Shown piece after piece: positions 47,776 through 56,178 of a DNA stretch of 64,000 bases. A program made the position numbers and the translations under genes. Each line of letters begins with the position of its first letter. Position 1 is the first letter of the stretch. The stretch spans positions 620,001-684,000 of the forward strand of contig NZ_CP020555.1 of the NCBI RefSeq assembly GCF_002080455.1, read 5' to 3'. Below the pieces are notes generated by a model. That model did no database searches. It was not told where the DNA came from and saw only the letters and a program-made list of their open reading frames with translations. Origin of the DNA: Streptomyces sp. Sge12 (GTDB taxonomy: Bacteria > Actinomycetota > Actinomycetes > Streptomycetales > Streptomycetaceae).

Positions 47776-50700
47776 TTAGCGCCCGGCGGCGGCCACCTCC
47801 TCGGCCAGGATCGACACGGCCCGTCGGATGTCGTCCTCGTGGTGCTCGCTGGTGACGAAGAAGCGCAGCCTCGTCAGATCCTCCGCCACGGCGGGGTGGA
47901 AGATGGGGTCGGCGATCACGCCCCGGGCGAAGAGTTCGTCCGCGACGCGCAGGGTCTTCGACGAGTCGCCCAGGATGCACGGAATGATCGGGGTGTCGGC
48001 GCTGGCGCCCGTCGCGAGACCGGCCTCGGCGGCGAGGCCGAGGAAGAGCTCGGAGTTGTGCCTGAGCGCGCGCACCCGCTGCGGCTCCGCGGTGATCAGC
48101 TCGGTGGCGGCCAGTGCCGCGGCCGCGTTGGCCGGGGTCAGACCGACGCTGTAGACGAAACCGGGCAGCGTGTGGCGCAGCCAGCGCACCATCCGTGCCG
48201 AGCCCCCGAGGTAACCGCCGCAGCTGGCGAAGGCCTTGGACAGGGTTCCCATCCACAGGTCCACGTCGGACCGGTCGACGCCGAAGAACTCGCCGACGCC
48301 CCGGCCCCGTTCGCCCACGGTGCCGATGCTGTGCGCCTCGTCGACCAGCAGCAGGGCGCCGTAGCGCTTCTTCAGCTCGATCACGGCGGGCAGCTCGGTG
48401 AGGTCCCCGTCCATGCTGTAGGCGCCCTCGACGGCGATCAGTACCCGGCGGAACCGGGACCTGTTGATCCGCAGCATGTGCTCCAGCTGCCCCATGTCGT
48501 TGTGGGCGAAGGGGCGTCGGGCCGCGCCGGACAGGGCGCAGCCCTGGAGGATGCTGTCGTGGGCCAGGGAGTCGTGCAGGACCAGGTCTCCCGGGCCGAC
48601 GAGGTGTCCGATCGCGGTGACGTTGGTGGCATGGCCGCTCACCAGGGTCAGGCAGTCGCCCACGCCGAGGAACTGTGCCAGCGCCCGTTCCAGTGCGACG
48701 GTCAGGTCCCGTTCGCCGGAGAGCACGCGGCTGGCCGAGACCGAGGTGCCGTACCGGTCCACCGCGCGGTGGACGGCTTCGTTGACCGCCGGATGCCCGG
48801 AGAGCCCCAAGTAGTTGTAGCTGCCGAAGGACAGGCAGGCGCGGCCGCCGATGACGGTCGTGTCGCGGATGGTGCCCTCGTGGACCCGGAAGTACGGGTT
48901 CTGCGCGCCGCTGTCGGTGATCCAGCCGAGGCGCTGCTCCAGCTCGCCCACTTCCGGGAAGGCGTCGACGGCGACCGTCCGGGGGTCCCAGTCGGTGGTC
49001 GGCGGGCGGACGGCCGGTTCGGCGGGGGCCGCCGCCGTCCGCGGGTGGTCCGGATCGAGGGCTTCGATCAGCCGGCCGAGGGTGAGTTCGCGGGAGAACA
49101 GTTCCTCGGCCCGTGCGCCCGGTATCCGCTTGCCTATGTTGACCTCGAGCTCCTGGAGCATCAGGGAGTCGAAGCCGAGATCGTCCACCAGGAGCATCTG
49201 CTCGCGCAGCTCGGAGAGCGGGAAGACACCGGTCCGGGAGACCTCTTCGAGCACGACGGAGGCTACGGACACGGCGGCCACGGACACGGCTGCTGCGGCG
49301 GAAGCGGCGGGCGCGGGCGCGCCGCCCTGCCGCGGCACGGCGGGTGCGACACGGGCGACACGGGCGACACGGGCGACACGGGCGACACGTGCGTCGGGTG
49401 CGGCGCCGGCCGGGTGGTCGCTCACGTCGCGCGCCGAGTCGTCCACGACCCAGTGGCGGCGTGGGGCCAGCGGACTCGGCGGCAGGGTGCACGGGGGCGT
49501 CCGTACCGTCGTGGGCCGGGGCGCCGGCCCGGTGGCGGGGTGTTCCGCGAGCCCTTCGGCACGGCCCGCCTCGGTCAGCCGGGCGATGGCGTCGGGCGTG
49601 TCCCGCGCCACCACACGGAGGTGTTCCGTGAGGGGCGCGCGGCGGGCGAGCGTGTCGGCCACCGTGGCCAGCGGGGGCCGGTCCGCGGCGAGCGTCTGCG
49701 CCAGCTCCCGGGCGTAGCGGGCCAGCCCGTTGCGGTCGCGCGCGCTGAGGACGAGTACGTGCGGCCCGTCCTCGGGTACCAGGGGGGCCGCGGGGGCGGT
49801 GGTGCACTGCTCCACCACCAGGTGGACACCGGTGCCGCCGAAGCCGAAGGCGCTCACGCCCGCGCGGCGGGGCCCGGCGCCCTCCGGCCAGGGGGTCGGA
49901 GCCGTCGGGACGGTCAGCCGGGCGGCGTCGAGTGCGGCGCGATCGGCCGGGCCGCCCTCGCTCTCCGGCTGCGGGGGTATCACGCCCCGTTGCACGGCCA
50001 GGACCGATTTGATGAGTCCGGCGATCCCCGCGGAGTTCAGCGAGTGGCCGACCACCGCCTTCACGGCGCCGAGGTGGGCGGGTTCCGCCGCGTGACCGCG
50101 CAGTTCGCGCAGGACCGCGAGCTCGACGGGGTCGCCGACCGTGGTCCCGGTGCCGTGCGCCTCCAGGTAGCCCACCGAGTCCGGGGCCAGTCCCGCGTCG
50201 CGGTAGGCCCGGCGCAGCGTGCGGAGCTGGCCGGCCGCCTGGGGGTGCATCCCGCCCTGCACGGTCCCGTCGTTGGCCGTTCCCACGCCCCGGATGACCG
50301 CGTAGACCCGGTCGCCGGCCGCCAGGGCGTCGGCCAGGGGCCGCAGCACCAGGACCCCGGCGCCCTCGCCGAGGACGAACCCGTCGGCCTGCGCCCCGAA
50401 GGGCAGGCAGCGGCCGCTGCGCGAGATGGCGCCGATCCGGCACAGTCCCACCAGCAGGTCGGGGGTGAGGACGAGTTGGGCGCCGCCCGCGAGGGCGATG
50501 CGGGAGCGGCCCGCACGCAGCGCGTGCACGGCGTTGGCCACGGCCATGAGTCCGCCCGAGCAGGCCGAGTCCAGGGCGTAGCTCTCGCCGTGCAGGTCGA
50601 AGACGGAACTGATCGTGTTCGGCCCCATGTTGAGCAGGAGCCCGGCCACCGAGGTGCCGTTGAGCCCGTCGATCGCCCGGACCGTCTCCAGGAGGCGGGG

Positions 50701-51210
50701 GTGGGCGGCCCGCGCCCCGAACTCGCCCCCGGCCAGCTGGCGCATGCGGACCTGCATGGTGCTGAGTTCGCGGTAGCCGCCCTCGGTGAGCGCCGTGATC
50801 ACCGAGGTCTCCTCGCGGTCGAAGCCGTCGGCCTCCCACCCCGCGTCCTGGATCGCTTCACGGGCGAGGTCGATCAGCAGCCGGGCCTGCGGGTCCATCG
50901 CCCGGGCCCGGCGGGGCGGGATGCCGTAGTGGGCGGCGTCGAAGTGACCCACGTCCGGCAGCAGCGCCATGGTGTCCGTGTAGGCCGCGGAGGTGTCCCG
51001 GAAGTCGTCGCTGAGGAAGGACGCGGCGCGCCACCGGGAGTCCGGAATCCTCGAGAACTGCGGTTGCGGGGCCGTCAGGAGCCGCCAGTACTGGTTCACA
51101 TCGCGCGCCCCCGGGAACCGGCACGCCATGCCCACGATGGCGATGTCCGCGCGCCGCGTTCCCCTCGGGTCCTCCATGTGGTCCATCCCCGTCCTGTCAC
51201 CCATGGTCAT
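47776..51210 (-). CDS. Ketosynthase - acyl carrier protein - alpha-oxoamine synthase fusion (AT-less PKS/PLP hybrid)
   Basis: A 1144-residue protein; the ATG at 51210 overlaps the upstream stop (ATGA); ATG 51204 is an alternative. Residues about 21-465 are a ketosynthase with Cys217 (YALDSACSGG), His352 (EAHGTGT), Lys384 and His389 (VVGHSLNS). Residues 470-590 are a PKS-type linker with no acyltransferase motif (no GHSxG). Residues 604-625 are RVA repeats. Residues about 645-715 are an ACP with Ser682 (LGFDSLML). Residues about 745-1140 are an alpha-oxoamine synthase: SFGSYNYLGL, DEAHSIGT (Asp957), PLP Lys992 (TLSKAFASCGGY). The expected chemistry is decarboxylative condensation of an amino acid with a carrier-bound acyl chain. 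Confidence 0.93.
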   Translation of the reverse strand: MTMGDRTGMDHMEDPRGTRRADIAIVGMACRFPGARDVNQYWRLLTAPQPQFSRIPDSRWRAASFLSDDFRDTSAAYTDTMALLPDVGHFDAAHYGIPPRRARAMDPQARLLIDLAREAIQDAGWEADGFDREETSVITALTEGGYRELSTMQVRMRQLAGGEFGARAAHPRLLETVRAIDGLNGTSVAGLLLNMGPNTISSVFDLHGESYALDSACSGGLMAVANAVHALRAGRSRIALAGGAQLVLTPDLLVGLCRIGAISRSGRCLPFGAQADGFVLGEGAGVLVLRPLADALAAGDRVYAVIRGVGTANDGTVQGGMHPQAAGQLRTLRRAYRDAGLAPDSVGYLEAHGTGTTVGDPVELAVLRELRGHAAEPAHLGAVKAVVGHSLNSAGIAGLIKSVLAVQRGVIPPQPESEGGPADRAALDAARLTVPTAPTPWPEGAGPRRAGVSAFGFGGTGVHLVVEQCTTAPAAPLVPEDGPHVLVLSARDRNGLARYARELAQTLAADRPPLATVADTLARRAPLTEHLRVVARDTPDAIARLTEAGRAEGLAEHPATGPAPRPTTVRTPPCTLPPSPLAPRRHWVVDDSARDVSDHPAGAAPDARVARVARVARVARVAPAVPRQGGAPAPAASAAAAVSVAAVSVASVVLEEVSRTGVFPLSELREQMLLVDDLGFDSLMLQELEVNIGKRIPGARAEELFSRELTLGRLIEALDPDHPRTAAAPAEPAVRPPTTDWDPRTVAVDAFPEVGELEQRLGWITDSGAQNPYFRVHEGTIRDTTVIGGRACLSFGSYNYLGLSGHPAVNEAVHRAVDRYGTSVSASRVLSGERDLTVALERALAQFLGVGDCLTLVSGHATNVTAIGHLVGPGDLVLHDSLAHDSILQGCALSGAARRPFAHNDMGQLEHMLRINRSRFRRVLIAVEGAYSMDGDLTELPAVIELKKRYGALLLVDEAHSIGTVGERGRGVGEFFGVDRSDVDLWMGTLSKAFASCGGYLGGSARMVRWLRHTLPGFVYSVGLTPANAAAALAATELITAEPQRVRALRHNSELFLGLAAEAGLATGASADTPIIPCILGDSSKTLRVADELFARGVIADPIFHPAVAEDLTRLRFFVTSEHHEDDIRRAVSILAEEVAAAGR
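49344..49388. repeat. In-frame 9-base tandem repeat in synthase linker
   Basis: Five units of GGGCGACAC (first unit GTGCGACAC) encode an Arg-Val-Ala array on the minus strand between ketosynthase and ACP. A flexible, length-variable linker is likely. Confidence 0.85.
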
Positions 51211-52148
51211 GCGTCGATCGCCAGTCGGTCGCGCCACCAGTCCACGGTCGCCTCGACCTGTTCGTCGACCGGGGTGGGCCGCGCCGCGAAGGCGGTCTCG
51301 TAGGCGCTCGAATCGACGACGAACGGGCGGTCGAACTGGTAGCGGACTTCCTTCAGTTCGCGGAGCAGCGGGGAGAAGAGGGCGGCCGCGCCGACCACGG
51401 CCGACGGGAGCCGGCGCACGGCGACCGGCCCCGTTCCCGCCTGCGCGGCCAGCCGGTCGACCATCTCCCTGACCGAAAGCGCTTCCTGCGTCGGGACGTG
51501 CCAGGCCCGCCCCCAGGCCCGCTCGTCGCCCGCGGCCTCGGTCAACGTCCGGGCCACATCGGGGAGGTACGTCCAGCTGTGCGGGGCGTCCGGGTCCCCC
51601 AGTGTGGTGACCGGCTTGCCGCGCAGCAGCGGCGGCAGGACCCGGCCGGCCAGATGTCCGCCGTCGGTGACGCCGGGTCCGAAGAAGTCCGAGGCGCGCA
51701 CCTCGACGGCTCTGATGCGGCCCTGCTCGTGCAGGATCCGGGCCTGTTCCCAGACCTCGGCGCGCACCCGCCCCTTGACGCCGGTCGCGGCGAGCGGCAG
51801 CTCCTCGGTCAGGGGGCCGTCCACCGGGCCGTAGGCGTAGAGGTTCCCGAGCATGACCAGGGCCGCTCCGGTCGCCTCGGCCGCGGCGCACAGCGACGCG
51901 GCCAGCGGCGGCCAGTCGCTCGCCCATCGGTGGTAGGGCGGTGCGGCGCAGCTGTACAGGGCGGTCGCGCCCCGCACGACCTCCGTCAGCCGCGCCGCAT
52001 CCGTCGCGTCCAGCGCGATATGTTCGATTCCGGTTTCCGGGCTTCGGCCCGATCTGGTGACGACCCGTACGCTCTGGCCCTGTTCGGCGAGGAGCCGGGC
52101 AGTGGCGGCGCCCGCAGGTCCAAAACCTATGACGACTTGAAAGCTCAC
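51207..52148 (-). CDS. NAD-dependent epimerase/dehydratase-family SDR
   Basis: A 313-residue protein from the GTG at 52148. The Rossmann start VVIGFGPAGAATARLL is of extended-SDR type; LGNLYAYGPVDGPLTEELPL supplies the Tyr region and FFGPGVTDGGHLAG the substrate loop; SWTYLPDVARTLTEAAG is the NmrA/epimerase-like C-terminal signature. It is coupled to the synthase gene by ATGA and probably reduces or otherwise tailors its product. It is divergent from the cyclase-family gene across 91 bases. Confidence 0.87.
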   Translation of the reverse strand: MSFQVVIGFGPAGAATARLLAEQGQSVRVVTRSGRSPETGIEHIALDATDAARLTEVVRGATALYSCAAPPYHRWASDWPPLAASLCAAAEATGAALVMLGNLYAYGPVDGPLTEELPLAATGVKGRVRAEVWEQARILHEQGRIRAVEVRASDFFGPGVTDGGHLAGRVLPPLLRGKPVTTLGDPDAPHSWTYLPDVARTLTEAAGDERAWGRAWHVPTQEALSVREMVDRLAAQAGTGPVAVRRLPSAVVGAAALFSPLLRELKEVRYQFDRPFVVDSSAYETAFAARPTPVDEQVEATVDWWRDRLAIDA

Positions 52149-52239
52149 GCACGCACACTAGCGCGAGCGACCGACACCCCCGGCCCGGGTGATCGCCTAC
52201 CGGCCAGCGCGGATACGCGATCGGCCGGACACTGTCCCC

Positions 52240-53187
52240 ATGGGCAACCAACCCACCGGCGCTCCCGACAACGGGCCCGCCGTCTCCCGCCAGGAGTTCG
52301 ACGCGCTGTTCGAGTCGGTCCGTACGTGGGACCGGTGGGCCGCGGCCGACCGCGGCGCCTGGAACCGGGTGACGGCGGAGCACGTGCGCCGGGCCACCGC
52401 CACGGTCCGCTCGGGGACGACCGTACCGATGGGGCGCCCCTGGGACACCCGCCCGGGCCCGGACAACGCCAGGCCCGCGCTCCACTTCATGTCCGACCTC
52501 GGCGACGTACAGGCTCCGGAACCTTCGGTGCACAAGGACTTCCTCGGCGCGGACTACCACGGCAAGGCGGTGACCCATCTCGACGCGCTGTCACACATCG
52601 CCTACGAGGGGCGACTGTACGACGGCCGCCCGGCGCGCGAGGCCGTCGGTGCGGCGGGGGCCCGCTTCGGCGCCGTGTCGGCGCTCGGCCCCCTGGTCAC
52701 CCGGGGCGTGCTGATCGACCTGCCCGCCGTCCTCGGGATCGAATGGCTCGAACCGGGCCGTGCGGTGCACGCGCTGGACCTCCTCGCCGCCGAGGAGGCA
52801 CTCGGTGTGACGGTCGGCGACGGAGACGCGGTGCTGCTGCGCTCCGGCGCCTTCCGCCGGCGCCGGGTACGGGGCCCCTGGAACCCCGACGCGGCCAGTG
52901 CGGGCTGGCACGTGGACGCCCTGCCGCTGCTGGCCGGGCGCGCCGTCGCACTGCTCGGCGGCGACGGGGACAGCGACGTACGGCCCTCTCCGGTCGAGGG
53001 GCTGCACTCCCCCGTCCACACGCTCGCCGTGGCGGCGATGGGGGTGCCGCTGCTGGACAACCTCGACCTCGAACCGCTGTCCGCGGCCTGCGCCGAAGCG
53101 GGCCGGTACGCGTTCCTGCTCGTCGTGACTCCGCTGAACGTCCCCGGCGGTACGGGCTCGCCCGTCAATCCCGTCGCGGTCCTGTGA
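52240..53187 (+). CDS. Cyclase-family (kynurenine formamidase-like) metal hydrolase
   Basis: A 315-residue protein from the ATG at 52240. The cyclase signature DYHGKAVTHLDALSHIAYEG carries the metal-binding His and Asp residues; a second His lies in GLHSPVHTLAVAAMG. These Mn/Zn enzymes hydrolyse amides or esters. It is divergent from the SDR-synthase pair and likely part of the same small pathway, perhaps deacylating or cyclising an aminoketone. That role is an inference from position. Confidence 0.87.
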   Translation: MGNQPTGAPDNGPAVSRQEFDALFESVRTWDRWAAADRGAWNRVTAEHVRRATATVRSGTTVPMGRPWDTRPGPDNARPALHFMSDLGDVQAPEPSVHKDFLGADYHGKAVTHLDALSHIAYEGRLYDGRPAREAVGAAGARFGAVSALGPLVTRGVLIDLPAVLGIEWLEPGRAVHALDLLAAEEALGVTVGDGDAVLLRSGAFRRRRVRGPWNPDAASAGWHVDALPLLAGRAVALLGGDGDSDVRPSPVEGLHSPVHTLAVAAMGVPLLDNLDLEPLSAACAEAGRYAFLLVVTPLNVPGGTGSPVNPVAVL

Positions 53188-53245
53188 CGGCCCGGCCCGT
53201 TGATCGGTTCATCCCACCTCTACTCACCTGCTCATCGCCGAAATG

Positions 53246-53260
53246 TGAGGAATATACTCA
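53246..53260. promoter_or_regulatory. Inverted repeat in promoter region of sensor-phosphatase gene
   Basis: TGAGGAATATACTCA (TGAG / CTCA arms around a 7-base AT-rich centre) lies 37 bases upstream of the start. Short, but the only dyad in this promoter region. Confidence 0.35.
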
Positions 53261-53297
53261 AATCTGGCGACCGAGGGTGCTCCGGTGAGGGGAAGTG

Positions 53298-56054
53298 ATG
53301 CACATGGGGGTCGTCGGAGACCGCATCGGCCCCGTGCGTTCCCGTGACCGATTCCTGCAGGGCGAGTCCGTCGAGGGGAGCGTGAGAAGTCCGATCCTGA
53401 GCTCCTGGCAGCGCAGCCGGCTGCTGGGGCTGTCGCCCGACCAGTCCGAGCTCCCCTTCAAGGGGGACTTCGACCCGGACGCCGCGCTGCTGCGCGCCGC
53501 GGTGCCCGTGCTCGACCGGCTCGAGGTCATCTTCGCCGGCAGCCGGACCAACATCTCCCTCGCCGACGGCCACGGCATGGTGCTCGCGCGCCGCTTCGGC
53601 GAGAAGTCCATGGTCAAACAGCTCCCCCCGATCCAGATCCTGCCCGGGTTCGTCTTCGCCGAGCAGTTCGCCGGGACGAACGGAATCGGTCTCACCCTCG
53701 CGGAGCGCCGCCTGTGCCAGGTGTACGGCGCCGAGCACTTCGCCGAGCGGTCCCAGTCGAGCGCCTGCACCGCGATCCCGCTGCGCGACCAGCTCAGCGG
53801 GCACATCGAGGGAGTCCTGTGCCTCGGGTATCCGTACACCGAGGCCGACCCGGCGCTGATCCCCGTGGTGCGCAAGGCCGCCGAGGCCATCGAACGGCGG
53901 CTGATGGAGCAGAGTTCGGCGCGCGAGCGCGGTCTGCTCCAGGCCTATCTGGACGCCGCGAGCCTGGCCCGGACCGGCGAGCACGGCGTCGACGGGCACC
54001 CGGTCGGCATGGCCGAGTTCCTCCGGAGCGAGCTGGAGCAGAGCGATCAGACGACCCTCAAGGAGAAGGCCACCGAGCTGATGTCCGCGGACCGCCGGGC
54101 CGTCGCCGAGGTGCCCCTGTCCCGCGGCCGGTGGGTCACCCTCGTCAGCCACCCCGTGACCAGCGCCTCCGGGGTGGAGGGCGTCGTGGTCGAGGCACTG
54201 CTCCCCGAGGATTCGGAACGGCACGCCCCCGCCCCCACGCCCCACCCGTCGCCCGCGTCGCCCGCCCCGCCGCCCGGGATCCGTACCGGCCTCGCTCCCG
54301 CGCCGGCCGGCGATGCGGGCGCCCGCGGCGGGGTCAGGGGGCTGGTGCTGGTGGGCGAGCCCGAGGTGGGCAAGTACGCGGTCGCCGCGCGGCGCCGCCT
54401 GGAGCTGCTGGCCGAGGCCAGCAACCGGATCGGCACCACCCTCGACGTGAGCCGCACCGCCCGGGAGCTCGCCGAGACGGCGGTCCCCAGGCTGGCCGAT
54501 TTCGTCACCATCGACCTGCCCGAGGCCGTGCTGCGGGGCGAGGAGTCCCCCCGCCCCACCACCGAGATGCACCGGACGGTGGTCCACGGCATCCGCGAGG
54601 ACTGCCCCTTCTATCCGGTGGGTGCACAGATCAGCCTGCGGCCCACCACGCCCCACATGCGCTGCATCGCCACCGGGCAGCCGGTGCTGGAACCCGATCT
54701 CAGGGCCGCCTTCGGCTGGCTCGCCCAGGACCCCGCGCACGCCGAAAGACTGCTCGCGCACAACATCCACTCCCTCATCACCGTCCCCCTGCTCGCCCGG
54801 GGCGCCATCCTGGGCGTGGCGAGCTTCTACCGTTCGACGGACCCGGCCCCCTACGGCGACGACGACCGCTCGCTGGCCCAGGAGCTCGCCGCCCGTGCCT
54901 CCCTCTGCATCGACAACGCCCGCCGCTACACCCGCGAACACACCCTCGCCCTGTCCCTCCAGCACAGCCTGCTCCCCCGCGACCTCCCCGAGCAGAGCGC
55001 CGTCGAAGTGGCCCACCGCTACCTGCCCGCCGAGTCGGGAGTCGGCGGTGACTGGTTCGACGTCATCCAGCTGTCCGGCACCCGGGTCGCCCTCCTCGTA
55101 GGCGACGTCGTCGGCCACGGGCTGCACGCCGCCGCGACCATGGGCCGGCTGCGCACCGCCGCCCGCAACTTCGCCGAGCTGGAACTGGCCCCCGACGAGC
55201 TCCTCACCCATCTGGACAACCTGATGGTGCGCCTCGACCGGGAGGAGGGCGGCGACGGCCCCGACTCCGCAAGCACCGGCATCGTCGGCGCCACCTGCCT
55301 CTACGCCATCTACGACCCCACCTCCCAGCAGTGCACGATGGCCCGCGCCGGCCACCCTCCGCCCGCGCTCGTCCGGCCCGACGGCAGCGTGTCCCTGCTG
55401 GAACTGCCCGCCGGTCCCCCGCTCGGTCTGGGCGGCCTGCCCTTCGAGTCGGTCGAGATCCGGCTGCCCGAGCACAGCCAGCTCGTCCTCTACACCGACG
55501 GGCTGATCGAGGACCGCCACCGCGACGTCGACGTGGCCCTCGACGCCCTGAACCGGGCCCTGGCCCACCCGGACCGCGCGCCCGAGGACACCTGCCGGGC
55601 GGTCCTGGACGCCGTGGCGCCCGAGCACCCCGCCGACGACATCGCGCTCCTCGTCGCCCGCACCAATGCCCTGCCCGCGGACCGGATCGCCACCTGGGAC
55701 GTGGCCGCCGATCCGGCCCTCGTCTCCGAGATCCGCGCCGCCTCCGTCAGACAGTTGGAGCGGTGGGGGCTGGAGGAGTCCGCCTTCGCGACGGAGCTGC
55801 TGCTCAGCGAGCTGGTCACGAACGCCGTCCGGTACGGCAGCGCGCCCATCCGGGTCCGTCTCATCCACGACCGCAACCTGATCTGCGAGGTGCACGACGC
55901 CAGCAGCAGCGCCCCCCGCATGCGGCAGTCGGCCACCACCGACGAGGGCGGGCGCGGCCTGTTCCTCGTCGCGCAGCTGGCCCAGGCCTGGGGCACCCGC
56001 TACACGACCGACGGCAAGGTCATCTGGGCCGAGTGCACCCTGGCGGCGGCATGA
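53298..56054 (+). CDS. GAF-GAF-SpoIIE phosphatase-HATPase signalling protein
   Basis: A 918-residue protein from the ATG at 53298 (GTG 53295 also in frame; GAGGGG fits 53298). Residues about 25-210 are an AcoR-like N-terminal sensor (SPILSSWQRSRLLGLSPD, FAGTNGIGLTLAERR). Residues about 370-560 are a GAF domain. Residues about 570-785 are a SpoIIE/PP2C phosphatase (GGDWFDVIQL, GDVVGHGLHAAATMG, ARAGHPPPALV, LVLYTDGLIEDR, HPADDIALLVAR). Residues about 795-918 are a GHKL ATPase (LLLSELVTNAVRYG, GGRGLFLVAQLAQAWG). It carries both the kinase and the phosphatase parts of a partner-switching module. Confidence 0.92.
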   Translation: MHMGVVGDRIGPVRSRDRFLQGESVEGSVRSPILSSWQRSRLLGLSPDQSELPFKGDFDPDAALLRAAVPVLDRLEVIFAGSRTNISLADGHGMVLARRFGEKSMVKQLPPIQILPGFVFAEQFAGTNGIGLTLAERRLCQVYGAEHFAERSQSSACTAIPLRDQLSGHIEGVLCLGYPYTEADPALIPVVRKAAEAIERRLMEQSSARERGLLQAYLDAASLARTGEHGVDGHPVGMAEFLRSELEQSDQTTLKEKATELMSADRRAVAEVPLSRGRWVTLVSHPVTSASGVEGVVVEALLPEDSERHAPAPTPHPSPASPAPPPGIRTGLAPAPAGDAGARGGVRGLVLVGEPEVGKYAVAARRRLELLAEASNRIGTTLDVSRTARELAETAVPRLADFVTIDLPEAVLRGEESPRPTTEMHRTVVHGIREDCPFYPVGAQISLRPTTPHMRCIATGQPVLEPDLRAAFGWLAQDPAHAERLLAHNIHSLITVPLLARGAILGVASFYRSTDPAPYGDDDRSLAQELAARASLCIDNARRYTREHTLALSLQHSLLPRDLPEQSAVEVAHRYLPAESGVGGDWFDVIQLSGTRVALLVGDVVGHGLHAAATMGRLRTAARNFAELELAPDELLTHLDNLMVRLDREEGGDGPDSASTGIVGATCLYAIYDPTSQQCTMARAGHPPPALVRPDGSVSLLELPAGPPLGLGGLPFESVEIRLPEHSQLVLYTDGLIEDRHRDVDVALDALNRALAHPDRAPEDTCRAVLDAVAPEHPADDIALLVARTNALPADRIATWDVAADPALVSEIRAASVRQLERWGLEESAFATELLLSELVTNAVRYGSAPIRVRLIHDRNLICEVHDASSSAPRMRQSATTDEGGRGLFLVAQLAQAWGTRYTTDGKVIWAECTLAAA

Positions 56055-56178
56055 CCCCCCGGCCGCTGCGCCATTGGGGTCACAGGGTGCGGCGACATGC
56101 CGGGGACGGACCGTCAGGTCCCCGTAGAGTGCCCCGTACCGTCGGGAAGAACTCGGAGGCCGACCCCCGGAGAAGTCT

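Noticed and set aside
51211..52578. A minus-strand extension of the synthase frame beyond 51210
   Set aside because: It overlaps the clearly coding SDR gene in another frame and is Arg/Pro-rich; the synthase begins at the ATGA overlap at 51210.
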